Shown here: positions 18,977 to 29,019 of the stretch, in pieces | How the letters are laid out: every line of letters starts with the position of its first letter | How positions within the stretch are numbered: position 1 is the stretch's first letter | NCBI GenBank assembly: GCA_023266575.1 | Contig: JAHFPV010000002.1 | Coordinates: 124,001-188,000, forward strand | DNA length: 64,000 nt | Source: Sphingobium sp. | GTDB lineage: Bacteria > Pseudomonadota > Alphaproteobacteria > Sphingomonadales > Sphingomonadaceae | Direction: 5' to 3' | Notes under the pieces: generated by a model | Told to the model about the DNA's origin: nothing | What the model saw: the letters and a program-made list of their open reading frames with translations, nothing else | The model's database searches: none | Position numbers and translations under genes: made by a program

Positions 18977-19443
18977 TACTCGGTCGCGCCCCAGACATCC
19001 TGCGCCTTCACATAACCGCGCTGGCCCTTCACGTCGAAGCTGCACCAGCCGCCCGAACAGTCGGACAGGCGCCCCACCACGCCCTTTTGCGCGCGAAACA
19101 GCGTCCGCGCGCCATCGCTGGCCGATTCGCGCAACGGCGCCTCCGCAGCCCGCACCACCCCGGTCGGCGTATCGCTCAGCAGTCGGACATGCATCCACCC
19201 CTGCGCGCCGTCCGGGTCCTCGACCTTGCGCCACAGGCCCAGCACCTGCACCACCTTCACCGGCAGGTCGCGGCGGCGGTAGATCCAGTTGGACGGGTAA
19301 TCCAGACTCGGCCCGACCCGCATCCGCGCCTCATTCTGCGCGATCGACGCCCAGTACGGCACCGGCTTGCCCGCCGCGATCACCGCGCCACCCGCTGCGC
19401 CCAGCGCGATAAAGACACCCGCGCCCAGCCAGATGCGCTTCAT
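18976..19443 (-). CDS. SH3-domain exported protein
   Basis: About 155 residues: a basic start (MKRIW), a hydrophobic signal or anchor (GAGVFIALGAAGGAVIAAG), then two bacterial SH3-like stretches, one around ARMRVGPSLDYPSNWIYRRR and one around SDCSGGWCSFDVKGQRGYV. Such proteins (SH3_4/DUF1058) are periplasmic and thought to bind cell-wall or protein ligands. The frame extends upstream to 19560; I chose the ATG at 19443 because it leads straight into the signal segment. It is divergent from the dehydrogenase gene. Confidence 0.82.
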   Translation of the reverse strand: MKRIWLGAGVFIALGAAGGAVIAAGKPVPYWASIAQNEARMRVGPSLDYPSNWIYRRRDLPVKVVQVLGLWRKVEDPDGAQGWMHVRLLSDTPTGVVRAAEAPLRESASDGARTLFRAQKGVVGRLSDCSGGWCSFDVKGQRGYVKAQDVWGATE

Positions 19444-19571
19444 GCCAGACCTGTTTTTCCTGTCACCCATGGCCTTCCCATAGCCGCTGCGTCGCCCCCG
19501 CGACAACCGCAGACTTGCCCGATCCGCCATAAGCGCTTGACCGAAGGCGCGGCCAGGCATAGCGGCGGGAC

Positions 19572-20570
19572 ATGGCCAAAAAACCGCGCCCCGCCAAGCC
19601 GCGCGTCATCGTCACGCGACGCCTGCCCCCCAATGTGGAGGCGCGCATGGCCGAACTGTTCGACGCCAGCTTCAATGTCGGTGATCAGCCGATGAGCCGC
19701 ACCGAACTCGCCCGCGCCATGGCGCAATGCGACGTGCTGGTTCCCACCATCAACGACCATATCGACGCACCGCTGATCGCCGCCACGCCCGACCGGCTGC
19801 AACTCCTCGCCAGCTTCGGCAGCGGCGTCGATCATATCGACCTGACCGCCGCCCGCGCGAAGGGCATCATCGTCACCAATACGCCCGGCGTCCTGACCGA
19901 GGATACCGCCGACATGACGATGGCGCTGATCCTGTCGGTCCCCCGCCGCCTGGCCGAGGGGGAGAAATTGGTGCGCAGTGGCCAATGGCGCGGCTGGAGC
20001 CCGTCGGGGATGCTCGGCCACCGCATCGGCGGCAAGAAACTCGGCATCATCGGCATGGGCCGCATCGGCCGCGCCGTTGCCCGCCGCGCCCGCGCCTTTG
20101 GCCTGACCATCGCCTATCACAACCGCCACCGCCTGCCGTTCGAGGTGGAGCAGGAACTGGAGGCCGAATGGATCGGCGACGTCGACGGCCTGCTCGCCGC
20201 CTGCGACATTGTGTCGATCCACTGCCCGCTCAACGCCGACACGCGGGGGCTGATCGACGCCCGGCGGATAGCGTTGATGCGCCCCGACGCCTATCTCATC
20301 AACACATCCCGCGCCGAAATCACCGACGAAGCCGCGCTGATCGTCGCGCTGGACGAAGGCCGCATCGCGGGCGCAGGGCTGGACGTCTATACCCACGAAC
20401 CGGCGGTCGATCCGCGCCTCTTCGCCCTCTCCAACGTCGTGCTGCTGCCCCATATGGGGTCCGCCACCTTCGAGGGCCGCGACGCCACCGGCGCGCGCGT
20501 CATCGCCAACATCCGCAGCTGGGTCGACGGCCACCGCCCGCCCAATCAGGTGCTGGAAGGCTGGGTCTGA
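19572..20570 (+). CDS. D-2-hydroxyacid dehydrogenase (glyoxylate/hydroxypyruvate reductase type)
   Basis: NAD(P)-dependent reductase of 2-keto acids, 332 residues, cytoplasmic. The cofactor-binding loop is GIIGMGRIGRAVARRA; the catalytic Arg is in INTSRAEITDE, the Glu in GAGLDVYTHEP and the His in LLPHMGSAT. The overall pattern is close to GhrB/glyoxylate reductases, though the exact substrate is not settled by sequence. A small DUF5818 gene starts four bases after its stop, so the two are probably co-transcribed. Confidence 0.9.
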   Translation: MAKKPRPAKPRVIVTRRLPPNVEARMAELFDASFNVGDQPMSRTELARAMAQCDVLVPTINDHIDAPLIAATPDRLQLLASFGSGVDHIDLTAARAKGIIVTNTPGVLTEDTADMTMALILSVPRRLAEGEKLVRSGQWRGWSPSGMLGHRIGGKKLGIIGMGRIGRAVARRARAFGLTIAYHNRHRLPFEVEQELEAEWIGDVDGLLAACDIVSIHCPLNADTRGLIDARRIALMRPDAYLINTSRAEITDEAALIVALDEGRIAGAGLDVYTHEPAVDPRLFALSNVVLLPHMGSATFEGRDATGARVIANIRSWVDGHRPPNQVLEGWV

Positions 20571-20574
20571 TCCC

Positions 20575-20778
20575 GTGACCGATATTGGCGCAGCGGTGGA
20601 CGAAACCGGGCGACTGGTCCGCGACACCGCCGGTTTTCTGCTCCGTCGCGATAATGGCGGAACCTACCGTCTCGTCCTCCTGCGCGTCCCCGTCGATCTG
20701 GTCGAAAAGCGGGTCCGGGTCCGCGGTTTTCACGCTGGCGACGGCATCGTCGAAGCGGACGGCGTCGCACCGGCCTGA
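20575..20778 (+). CDS. DUF5818 small protein
   Basis: A 67-residue soluble protein starting with GTG, four bases after the dehydrogenase stop. The core GRLVRDTAGFLLRRDNGG, then LVLLRVPVDLVEKRVRVRG and DGIVEADGVAP, matches the small DUF5818 beta-strand proteins common in sphingomonads. The function is unknown. The VEKRVRVRG strand followed by an acidic turn recalls an OB-like fold, but that is only an impression. Confidence 0.8.
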   Translation: MTDIGAAVDETGRLVRDTAGFLLRRDNGGTYRLVLLRVPVDLVEKRVRVRGFHAGDGIVEADGVAPA

Positions 20779-20833
20779 TCTCCCCGGCCTGATCCTCTTG
20801 CCAAACGGGCCGGGACGCGCGATCCCTTGGCCC

Positions 20834-22600
20834 ATGCGCAATATCATCGCCCTCCTCCTCACCCCCCTCGTCGCCACCGCCACGCCCGCTCTGGCGCAGG
20901 CCCAAACGCCCCATGACGCCCTGACCAAAGTCCTGGACGATCATTGGGCCTGGTGGCTTTCGGTCCACCCCGTCGATGCCACCGCGCGCGGCGTCCGCAG
21001 CTATGACGACCGCATCTACGACATTTCGCTGGCGGGCCGCGCCGCGCAGATCAAGGCGGAGCAAGCCTTCGTCGCCCGGCTCGACGCGATCGCCGACAGC
21101 GGCCTCGACGCCACCGACCGCGTCAACCGCGCCGTCCTTCTGTGGATGCTGCGTGACGATATTGCAGGCGAAGCGCATCCCGCCGAACGGCTGATGCTGT
21201 TCACCACTTATTATGGCTGGCATCAGGGCTTTGCCAGCATGGGCGACGGCCTGCCCTTCTACAACCGCGCCGACTATGACAGCTATTTGCAGCGCCTCTC
21301 GCTCTACCCGCGACAAAATGGCGATGCCCTCGCCATCACGCGGCAGGCGATCAGCGGCGGCTATGTCCAGCCCTGCTCGGTCCTTGGCAAATATGCCGCC
21401 ACGATCAGCGGCATCGTCGCGGGCAAGCCGCAGGACACCCGCTTCTACGAACCCTTCAACCGCGCCAAACCCCGCGACATCAGCGATACGGACTGGGCCG
21501 CGATGCAGGCCCGCGCCGCCACCCTGATCCGCGATGTGATCGCACCCGAATATGGCAAATGGCACGACCTGTTCGTGAAGGATTATCTGCCCGCCTGCCG
21601 CAAGAGCGACAGCGCCTCCACCCTGCCGGGCGGCGCAGCCTGGTATGCCAGCCGGGTCCGCGCCCACACCACCACCGACCTGACGCCCGACCAGATCCAC
21701 ACCATCGGCCTGTCCGAAGTCGCCCGTATCCGCGCCCGCATGGATGAGGTCGCGGCCAAGGCAGGCTATCCCAGCCGCACCGACTTCATCACCCATCTGC
21801 GCACCGATCCGCGCTATTATGCCAAAACGCCGGAGGAACTGCTGCAAGTCGCCGCGCGTCAGGCCAAGGCGATTGACGGACTGCTGCCCCGCTATTTCGG
21901 CACCCTGCCGCGCCTGCCCTATGGCCTCAAACCCATTCCCGCCGCTGAAGCGGAAGGGACGACCACCGCTTATTATATGCCCGGCTCCCCAGAAAGCAGC
22001 ATTGCAGGGACGTACTATGTCAACACCTCGAAACTCGACCAGCGCCCCTTTTGGGAACTGCCCGCGCTAACCGCCCATGAAGCGGTGCCCGGCCATCACA
22101 ATCAGATCGCGCTGCAACAGGAATTGCCGCTGCCCCCGTTCCGCAAATATCTCGCAGGCTTCACCGCCTATGTCGAAGGCTGGGCGCTCTACACCGAATA
22201 TCTGGGGGAGGAGATGGGCCTGTACGACACGCCCGAAAAGATGATGGGCCGCCTCTCCTATGAAATGTGGCGCGCCTGTCGTCTGGTCGTCGACACCGGC
22301 ATCCATGCCAAGGGCTGGGACAAGGCCCGCGCCGTCGCTTTCATGAAGGAGAACAGCGCGCTGTCCGACGCCAATATCGATGCGGAGGTCAATCGCTATA
22401 TCAGCTGGCCGGGACAGGCGCTGGGCTACAAGCTGGGCGAGATCAAAATCCGCGAATTGCGGGCAAAGGCGGAGGCCGCACTCGGCCCGAAATTCGACCT
22501 GCGCGCCTTCCACGACGCCGTGCTGGCGCAGGGCGCGGTGCCGCTAACGGTACTGGACAGCCAGATCGACGCCTGGATCGCGGCGCAGAAAGCGCGCTGA
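20834..22600 (+). CDS. DUF885 family putative metallopeptidase, exported
   Basis: A 588-residue protein with a signal peptide (MRNIIALLLTPLVATATPAL, cleavage near ALAQA). The conserved zinc-site segment LTAHEAVPGHHNQIALQQE near residue 415 and GWALYTEYLGEEMG after it are the DUF885 hallmarks, similar to M3/M32-like gluzincins. A role as a periplasmic peptidase is likely, with an unknown substrate. The start at 20834 puts the signal at the N-terminus; an in-frame extension to 20585 overlaps the DUF5818 gene and is probably not translated. Confidence 0.87.
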   Translation: MRNIIALLLTPLVATATPALAQAQTPHDALTKVLDDHWAWWLSVHPVDATARGVRSYDDRIYDISLAGRAAQIKAEQAFVARLDAIADSGLDATDRVNRAVLLWMLRDDIAGEAHPAERLMLFTTYYGWHQGFASMGDGLPFYNRADYDSYLQRLSLYPRQNGDALAITRQAISGGYVQPCSVLGKYAATISGIVAGKPQDTRFYEPFNRAKPRDISDTDWAAMQARAATLIRDVIAPEYGKWHDLFVKDYLPACRKSDSASTLPGGAAWYASRVRAHTTTDLTPDQIHTIGLSEVARIRARMDEVAAKAGYPSRTDFITHLRTDPRYYAKTPEELLQVAARQAKAIDGLLPRYFGTLPRLPYGLKPIPAAEAEGTTTAYYMPGSPESSIAGTYYVNTSKLDQRPFWELPALTAHEAVPGHHNQIALQQELPLPPFRKYLAGFTAYVEGWALYTEYLGEEMGLYDTPEKMMGRLSYEMWRACRLVVDTGIHAKGWDKARAVAFMKENSALSDANIDAEVNRYISWPGQALGYKLGEIKIRELRAKAEAALGPKFDLRAFHDAVLAQGAVPLTVLDSQIDAWIAAQKAR

Positions 22601-22764
22601 CCCGTTCCCACCCAATGGCCCCAAGCCATTTTTGCTGCGCTGCGGCGGCTTGCCAATCGGTGTCGGTTCGCCTACCGGGGGCCGACAGCTCCCCAGACCG
22701 GGCATAAAGATCGGCAAGTGGCGCTGCGCGTCGAATCCGTGCACTTTATGACGTTGGGGAAAAG

Positions 22765-25527
22765 ATGAGCATTTACCTGGATTATCTGGCCGAAATCGAC
22801 AGCCGAAAGGCTCAGGGACTTGCGCCCAAGCCGATCGACGACGGTGTCCTGCTCAGCGAAATCATCGCCATCATCCAGGATGCGGCCAGCGACCATCGCG
22901 CCGACGCTCTCAAATTCTTCATTTACAACACGCTGCCCGGCACCACCAGCGCAGCCGCAGCCAAGGCCGCGTTCCTCAAGCAGATCATCCTGGGCGAAGT
23001 GACCGTCCCGGAAATCAGCCCGGCCTTCGCGCTCGAACTGCTCAGCCATATGAAGGGCGGCCCGTCGATCGGCGTGCTGCTCGATATCGCGCTGGGCGAT
23101 GACGCGGCAATCGCAGTTCAGGCGGGCGACGTCCTCAAGACCCAATTCTTCCTCTACGACGCCGACATGTTCCGCCTGCGCGACGCCTATCTGGCGGGCA
23201 ATCCGGTCGCGAAGGACGTGCTGGAAAGCTACGCCCAGGCCGAATTCTTCACCAAGCTCCCCGATGTCGAGGATGAGATCAAGGTCGTCACCTACATCGC
23301 TGGCGAAGGCGATATCTCGACCGACCTGCTCTCGCCGGGCAATCAGGCCCACTCCCGCTCCGACCGCGAACTGCACGGCCTGTGCATGATGACGCCGCAG
23401 GCGCAGCAGGAGATTGTGGCGCTCAAGGCCCAGCATCCCGACAAGCGCGTCATGCTGATAGCGGAAAAGGGCACGATGGGCGTCGGCTCCTCGCGCATGT
23501 CGGGCGTCAACAATGTGGCGCTATGGACCGGCAAGCAGTCCAGCCCCTATGTGCCGTTCGTCAACTATGCCCCGGTCGTCGGCGGCACCAACGGCATCTC
23601 GCCCATCTTCGCGACCACCGTGGACGTGACCGGCGGCATCGGCATCAACCTCAAAAACTGGGTCAAGATGACCGGCCCGGATGGCAAGACCATCCTCAAC
23701 AATGATGGCAATCCGGTGCTGGAGGAAAAATTCTCCGTCGCGACCGGCACGGTCCTCAAGATCGACGTCAAGAACAAGAAATTGACCGACGAAGCAGGCA
23801 ATGAGCTGGTCGATGTCGCCTCCGCCTTCACCCCGCAGAAGATGGAATTCATGAAGGCGGGCAGCAGCTACGCCATCGTGTTCGGAAAGAAGCTTCAGAC
23901 CTTCGCCGCCGAAACGCTGGGCGTCGAAGCCCCGCTCGTTTTCGCGCCGAACAAGGAAATCTCGGTCGAGGGCCAGGGCCTCACCGCGGTCGAAAAAATC
24001 TTCAACCGCAATGCCGTCGGCGTCGCGCCGGGCAAGGTGCTGCACGCCGGGTCGGACGTTCGCGTCACGGTGAACATCGTCGGGTCGCAGGACACGACCG
24101 GCCTGATGACCGCGCAGGAACTCGAAGCGATGGCGGCCACCGTCATTTCGCCGCTGGTCGACGGCGCCTATCAGTCGGGCTGCCACACCGCGTCGGTCTG
24201 GGACAAAAAGGCGCAGGCCAATATCCCCAAGCTCATGTCCTTCATGAACAATTTTGGCCTGATCACCGCGCGCGATCCCAAGGGCCGCTATCATGCGATG
24301 ACCGACGTGATCCACAAGGTGCTGAACGACATCACCGTGGACGACTGGGCGATCATCATCGGCGGCGACAGCCACACCCGCATGTCAAAGGGCGTGGCCT
24401 TCGGCGCGGACTCCGGCACGGTTGCGCTGGCGCTGGCGACGGGCGAAGCGACCATGCCGATCCCGCAGTCGGTCAAGGTCACCTTCAAGGGCCAGATGCT
24501 GCCCTATATGGACTTCCGCGACGTGGTCCACGCGACCCAGGCGCAGATGCTCGCCCAGTTTGGCGAAAATGTGTTCCAGGGCCGCATCATCGAAGTCCAT
24601 ATCGGCACGCTGCTCGCCGATCAGGCCTTCACCTTCACCGACTGGACGGCCGAAATGAAGGCCAAGGCGTCGATCTGCATTTCGCAGGACGAAACGCTGA
24701 TCGAGTCGCTGGAAATCGCCAAGTCGCGTATCCAGATCATGATCGACAAGGGCATGGAAAATGCCGCTGGCACGCTGCAAGGCCTGATCAACAAGGCCGA
24801 CGCGCGCATCGCGGAAATCCGTTCGGGCGTGAAGCCCGCACTGGCCCCCGACCCCAACGCCAAATATTTCGCCGAGGTCGTGGTCGATCTCGACCTGATC
24901 AACGAACCGATGATCGCCGACCCGGACGTCAACAATGCGGACGTCTCCAAGCGCTACACCCACGACACCATCCGCCCCGTTTCCTATTATGGCGGCACCA
25001 AGAAGGTCGATCTGGGCTTCATTGGTTCGTGCATGGTGCATAAGGGCGACATGAAAATCCTGGCCCAGATGCTCAAGAATATCGAAGCCAGCGAAGGCAA
25101 GGTCGAGTTCAAGGCACCGCTGGTCGTCGCCCCGCCCACCTACAACATCGTCGACGAGTTGAAGGCCGAAGGCGACTGGGACGTGCTTAAAAAATATGCC
25201 GGCTTCGAATTTGACGATGTCGCACCCAAGAGCGCGGCCCGCACCAGCTATGAGAATATGCTGTATCTCGAACGTCCCGGCTGCAACCTGTGCATGGGCA
25301 ATCAGGAAAAGGCCGCCAAGGGCGACACCGTCATGGCCACCTCCACCCGCCTGTTCCAGGGCCGCGTCGTGGAAGATACGGACGAGAAGAAGGGTGAATC
25401 GCTGCTGGCCTCGACTCCGGTCGTCGTTCTGTCGACCATCCTTGGCCGCACGCCCAGCATGGATGAATATAAGAGCGCCGTCGTCGGCATCGACCTGACC
25501 AAGTTCGCCCCGCCCGTCGCCCACTGA
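22765..25527 (+). CDS. acnB: Aconitate hydratase B
   Basis: TCA-cycle enzyme isomerising citrate to isocitrate; AcnB also acts on 2-methyl-cis-aconitate in some bacteria. At 920 residues it has the AcnB domain order, with the N-terminal HEAT-like domain (residues 1-160) before the swivelling domain and the three iron-sulfur domains. Cluster Cys candidates are in GFIGSCMVHKG and RPGCNLCMGNQ. The GGGGAAAAG site precedes the ATG at 22765. A second aconitase of the AcnA type follows 420 bases downstream on the same strand. Confidence 0.95.
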   Translation: MSIYLDYLAEIDSRKAQGLAPKPIDDGVLLSEIIAIIQDAASDHRADALKFFIYNTLPGTTSAAAAKAAFLKQIILGEVTVPEISPAFALELLSHMKGGPSIGVLLDIALGDDAAIAVQAGDVLKTQFFLYDADMFRLRDAYLAGNPVAKDVLESYAQAEFFTKLPDVEDEIKVVTYIAGEGDISTDLLSPGNQAHSRSDRELHGLCMMTPQAQQEIVALKAQHPDKRVMLIAEKGTMGVGSSRMSGVNNVALWTGKQSSPYVPFVNYAPVVGGTNGISPIFATTVDVTGGIGINLKNWVKMTGPDGKTILNNDGNPVLEEKFSVATGTVLKIDVKNKKLTDEAGNELVDVASAFTPQKMEFMKAGSSYAIVFGKKLQTFAAETLGVEAPLVFAPNKEISVEGQGLTAVEKIFNRNAVGVAPGKVLHAGSDVRVTVNIVGSQDTTGLMTAQELEAMAATVISPLVDGAYQSGCHTASVWDKKAQANIPKLMSFMNNFGLITARDPKGRYHAMTDVIHKVLNDITVDDWAIIIGGDSHTRMSKGVAFGADSGTVALALATGEATMPIPQSVKVTFKGQMLPYMDFRDVVHATQAQMLAQFGENVFQGRIIEVHIGTLLADQAFTFTDWTAEMKAKASICISQDETLIESLEIAKSRIQIMIDKGMENAAGTLQGLINKADARIAEIRSGVKPALAPDPNAKYFAEVVVDLDLINEPMIADPDVNNADVSKRYTHDTIRPVSYYGGTKKVDLGFIGSCMVHKGDMKILAQMLKNIEASEGKVEFKAPLVVAPPTYNIVDELKAEGDWDVLKKYAGFEFDDVAPKSAARTSYENMLYLERPGCNLCMGNQEKAAKGDTVMATSTRLFQGRVVEDTDEKKGESLLASTPVVVLSTILGRTPSMDEYKSAVVGIDLTKFAPPVAH

Positions 25528-25556
25528 TCCGGGGTCTGATAGCCCTTTCAAGCAGA

Positions 25557-25603
25557 TGCCGCCGCTGCGCTTTCTCTCCCGTGGGGAAAGGGCAGCGGCG
25601 GCA
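25557..25603 (+). terminator. Possible terminator after acnB
   Basis: A perfect 12-bp stem, TGCCGCCGCTGC with GCAGCGGCGGCA, encloses a 23-base loop that itself contains TTTCTCTCCC...GGGGAAAG pairing. The following tract is only TTGCTATTTC, so the U-run is weak. It would separate acnB from acnA transcription. Confidence 0.5.
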
Positions 25604-25947
25604 TTGCTATTTCTAGAGTGTGATGACTTTAGATTGAATCCTAACCTCCGTTCGTTTCGAGCGAAGTCGAGAAACCGGCGTGCTACCGTTTCTCGACTTC
25701 GCTCGAAACGAACGGGACAAAGTAGACTCACCCTCTCTATCCCGGCTTCACCTGCCTCCCAAACGCACGCCTTGGCCGACTTGGCAATTGACTTGGCACC
25801 ACTAGTTCCTATCTCCCTGTCACAACGGGACATAGCTGCTTCGACCCATGGTTTGGGCGCCGCCCACCCTTAAGCCGTCCGGCTTTCTGGCGGATCATGC
25901 GTCATCATCCCGACCGGGGCGAAGCGACCGCGAGGAGACGCACTTTC
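25604..25947. other. Intergenic region upstream of acnA
   Basis: After the acnB terminator and the palindromic repeat at 25648, about 230 bases remain before acnA. I see two tandem ACTTGGCA words near 25780-25797 and a GAGGAG ribosome-binding site just before the acnA ATG, but no promoter that I can name with confidence and no gene. Confidence 0.4.
25648..25715. repeat. CCGTTCG palindromic repeat, copy 5
   Basis: CCGTTCGTTTCGAGCGAAGT and ACTTCGCTCGAAACGAACGG form near-perfect arms around CGAGAAACCGGCGTGCTACC and GTTTCTCG. It lies between acnB and acnA. Confidence 0.85.
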
Positions 25948-28617
25948 ATGACCGCCATCGGACAGGACACACTCGGCACGCGCGACATATTGCATGTCGA
26001 GGGCAAGGACATCGCCTTCTACTCGCTCAAGAAAGCCGCGGCGAAGCTGGGCGACGTCTCCCGCCTGCCCTTCTCGATGAAGGTGCTGCTCGAAAACCTG
26101 CTCCGCTTTGAAGATGGCGTCACCGTCACGGTCGAGGACATCAAGGCGATCATCGACTGGCAGAAGGACAGGGGCAAGGCCGAGCGCGAAATCCAGTATC
26201 GCCCCGCCCGCGTGCTATTGCAGGACTTCACCGGCGTCCCCTGCGTCGTCGATCTTGCCGCAATGCGTGACGCGATGAACGCGCTGGGTGCCGACGCCGG
26301 CAAGATCAACCCGCAAGTCCCCGTCCACCTCGTCATCGACCATAGCGTCATGGTCGATGAATTCGGCACGCCCAAAGCGTTCGAGCAGAATGTGGAAATC
26401 GAATATCAGCGCAATATGGAGCGCTACGACTTCCTCAAATGGGGCAGCAAGTCCCTCGCCAATTTCTACGCCGTTCCCCCCGGCACCGGCATCTGCCATC
26501 AGGTCAATCTGGAAAATATCGCGCAGGCCGTCTGGTCCTCGGTCGATGCCGACGGCAAGCTGGTCGCCTATCCCGACACCTGCGTCGGCACCGACAGCCA
26601 CACTACGATGATCAACGGTCTGGGTGTATTGGGCTGGGGCGTGGGCGGCATCGAAGCGGAAGCCGCGATGCTGGGCCAGCCCGTTTCCATGCTCATCCCC
26701 GAAGTCGTCGGCTTCAAATTCACCGGCGAGTTGCAGGAAGGCGTGACCGCCACCGACCTCGTCCTCACCGCCACCCAGATGCTGCGCGCGCGCGGCGTAG
26801 TCGGCCGTTTCGTCGAATATTTCGGCCCCGGCCTCGCCAGCCTGTCGCTCGCAGACCGCGCAACACTCGCCAACATGGCCCCGGAATATGGCGCGACCTG
26901 CGGCTTCTTCGGCATTGACGACAAGACGCTCGACTATATGCGCCTGACCGGGCGCAGCGATGATAACATCGCGCTCGTCGAAGCCTATGCCAAAGAACAG
27001 GGCTTTTGGATCGACCCGTCGGCTGACCTGGTATTCACCGACACGCTGGAACTGGACTTGGCCACCGTCGTCCCCAGCCTGGCCGGTCCCAAGCGCCCGC
27101 AGGACCGCGTTTCGCTGCCGGAAGTCGATGACGTATTCAACGCCGACCTCGTCAACACCTACAAGAAGGCGCAGCAGCGCGTGCCGGTCGAGGGCAAGGA
27201 TTTCGACATTGGCGACGGCGACGTCACCATCGCCGCCATCACCAGCTGCACCAACACGTCCAACCCCGGCGTGATGGTCGCCGCTGGCCTCGTCGCCAAG
27301 AAAGCCAACGAACTGGGCCTCAAGCCCAAGCCCTGGGTCAAGACTTCCCTCGCCCCCGGCAGCCAGGTTGTCACCGACTATCTGGAACGCGCGGGCCTCC
27401 AGTCGCACCTTGATGCGATCGGCTTCAATCTGGTCGGCTATGGCTGCACCACCTGCATCGGCAATAGCGGCCCGCTGGCCCCGCCGATCAGCGCGGCGAT
27501 CAACGACAATGGCCTGGTCGCCGCCGCCGTCATTTCCGGCAACCGCAATTTCGAAGGCCGTGTGTCGCCCGACGTGCGCGCCAATTTCCTCGCCAGCCCC
27601 CCGCTGGTCGTCGCCTATGCGCTCAAAGGCACGGTGATCGAGGATTTCATCACCACCCCCATCGGCGTCAGCAGCGCAGGCAACGACGTTTATCTGAAAG
27701 ACATCTGGCCCACCAATGACGAGGTCGCATCGACCATGGCGGGCTGCATGGACCGCGCCATGTTCCAGGCGCGCTACGCCAATGTCTATAAGGGCGACGC
27801 CCATTGGCAGGCGATCGACGTCACCGGCAGCGACACTTATAGCTGGCGCGCAGGCTCCACCTATGTCGCCAACCCGCCCTATTTCGAGGGATTGAGCATG
27901 ACCCCGGCACCGGTCACCGACATCATCGAAGCTAAACCCCTGGCGATCTTCGGCGATTCGATCACCACCGACCACATCTCGCCCGCAGGCTCGATCAAGG
28001 CGTCCAGCCCCGCCGGCAAGTGGCTGTCCGAACATCAGGTCGCCCAGGCCGATTATAACAGCTATGGCGCGCGGCGCGGCCATCATGAAGTCATGATGCG
28101 CGGCACCTTCGCCAATATCCGCATCAAGAATCTGATGCTGGACGGCGTCGAAGGCGGCATGACCAGCTACAAGGGCGAAACCCTGCCCATCTATGACGCG
28201 GCGATGAAGCATAAGGCCGATGGCACCCCGCTGGTCGTCATCGGCGGCAAGGAATATGGCACCGGATCGTCACGCGACTGGGCGGCGAAAGGCACCAACC
28301 TGCTCGGCGTCCGTTCGGTCATCGTCGAAAGTTTCGAGCGTATCCACCGCTCCAACCTGGTCGGCATGGGCGTGCTGCCGCTCCAGTTCAAAAATGGCGA
28401 CACGCGCGACACGCTGGGCCTGAACGGCGACGAAAGCTTCACCATCACCGGTGTCGCGGACCTGAAGCCTCGTCAGGATGTGGACGTGCTGGTCACCCGC
28501 GCCGACGGATCGACCTTCACCTTCACCGCGCTCTGCCGGATCGATACGATCAACGAGCTGGAATATTTCCTGAACGGCGGCATCCTCCAATATGTGCTGC
28601 GCAAGCTGGCCGCTTGA
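25948..28617 (+). CDS. acnA: Aconitate hydratase A
   Basis: AcnA/IRP1-type aconitase, 889 residues. The iron-sulfur ligands are in [13 protein letters not shown] and [13 protein letters not shown], with substrate-site residues in [10 protein letters not shown] and [15 protein letters not shown]. AcnA enzymes are usually the stress- and stationary-phase form and can act as iron-responsive RNA-binding proteins when the cluster is lost. The frame is open from 25897, but the ATG at 25948 ([10 protein letters not shown]) follows a GAGGAG site and matches the family start. A terminator follows directly. Confidence 0.95.
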   Translation: MTAIGQDTLGTRDILHVEGKDIAFYSLKKAAAKLGDVSRLPFSMKVLLENLLRFEDGVTVTVEDIKAIIDWQKDRGKAEREIQYRPARVLLQDFTGVPCVVDLAAMRDAMNALGADAGKINPQVPVHLVIDHSVMVDEFGTPKAFEQNVEIEYQRNMERYDFLKWGSKSLANFYAVPPGTGICHQVNLENIAQAVWSSVDADGKLVAYPDTCVGTDSHTTMINGLGVLGWGVGGIEAEAAMLGQPVSMLIPEVVGFKFTGELQEGVTATDLVLTATQMLRARGVVGRFVEYFGPGLASLSLADRATLANMAPEYGATCGFFGIDDKTLDYMRLTGRSDDNIALVEAYAKEQGFWIDPSADLVFTDTLELDLATVVPSLAGPKRPQDRVSLPEVDDVFNADLVNTYKKAQQRVPVEGKDFDIGDGDVTIAAITSCTNTSNPGVMVAAGLVAKKANELGLKPKPWVKTSLAPGSQVVTDYLERAGLQSHLDAIGFNLVGYGCTTCIGNSGPLAPPISAAINDNGLVAAAVISGNRNFEGRVSPDVRANFLASPPLVVAYALKGTVIEDFITTPIGVSSAGNDVYLKDIWPTNDEVASTMAGCMDRAMFQARYANVYKGDAHWQAIDVTGSDTYSWRAGSTYVANPPYFEGLSMTPAPVTDIIEAKPLAIFGDSITTDHISPAGSIKASSPAGKWLSEHQVAQADYNSYGARRGHHEVMMRGTFANIRIKNLMLDGVEGGMTSYKGETLPIYDAAMKHKADGTPLVVIGGKEYGTGSSRDWAAKGTNLLGVRSVIVESFERIHRSNLVGMGVLPLQFKNGDTRDTLGLNGDESFTITGVADLKPRQDVDVLVTRADGSTFTFTALCRIDTINELEYFLNGGILQYVLRKLAA

Positions 28618-28643
28618 TCGCATCACAGGCTGAGCTAAGGCAG

Positions 28644-28675
28644 AAGGGCGCTTCCCACCGGGCGGCGCCCTTTTT
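28644..28675 (+). terminator. Rho-independent terminator after acnA
   Basis: The stem GGGCGC (28646-28651) pairs with GCGCCC (28665-28670) and is followed by TTTTT; the two A residues before the stem extend the pairing. It lies 27 bases after the acnA stop. Confidence 0.85.
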
Positions 28676-28691
28676 CCTGTCAGGGGCAGCG

Positions 28692-28949
28692 ATGAACATC
28701 TTGGTTGAAATCGTCGGCTGGACCGGCGCGCTGCTCGTTCTGGGCGCCTATCTTGGCGTATCGAGCGGGCGTCTGACTGGAGAGTCGGCGGCGTTCCAAT
28801 GGCTCAACGCACTGGGCGCGGCCTTTTTTGTCCTCAACACATGGTGGCACGGCGCGATTCCATCGATGGTCCTCAACATCATCTGGAGCGGCATCGGCTT
28901 CGTCGCGCTGTGGCGGATCGCCCGGCGGGATCGGGGCGTGCGCGAATAG
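28692..28949 (+). CDS. CBU_0592-like small membrane protein
   Basis: An 85-residue protein with three hydrophobic segments (residues about 5-20, 33-52 and 58-75). The pattern VGWTGALLVLGAYLGVSSG, then FQWLNALGAAFFVLNTWWHG and VLNIIWSGIGFVALWR, resembles the CBU_0592 family of small membrane proteins of unknown function. The ATG at 28692 was chosen over an upstream extension because it starts at the first helix and has AGGGG ahead of it. It follows the acnA terminator, so it likely has its own promoter. Confidence 0.75.
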   Translation: MNILVEIVGWTGALLVLGAYLGVSSGRLTGESAAFQWLNALGAAFFVLNTWWHGAIPSMVLNIIWSGIGFVALWRIARRDRGVRE

Positions 28950-29019
28950 GTCCGTTTTCCCGCCCCCAAGAAAGGCTGGGCTGGCGGGCGTTCTTCACCT
29001 TGGCTAGCATCGCCGCACA

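Noticed and set aside
18431-19234. A 267-codon minus-strand frame across the DUF2971 end, the long repeat and the SH3 gene
   Set aside because: It crosses two real genes and its product in the repeat is Cys/Gly/Arg rich. The matching frame in the second repeat copy has an early stop.
26215-28212. A 665-codon open frame antisense to acnA
   Set aside because: It is a by-product of high GC and strong codon bias in acnA; the product is rich in Gly, Ala, Asp and Arg without domain motifs, and the sense gene is certain.
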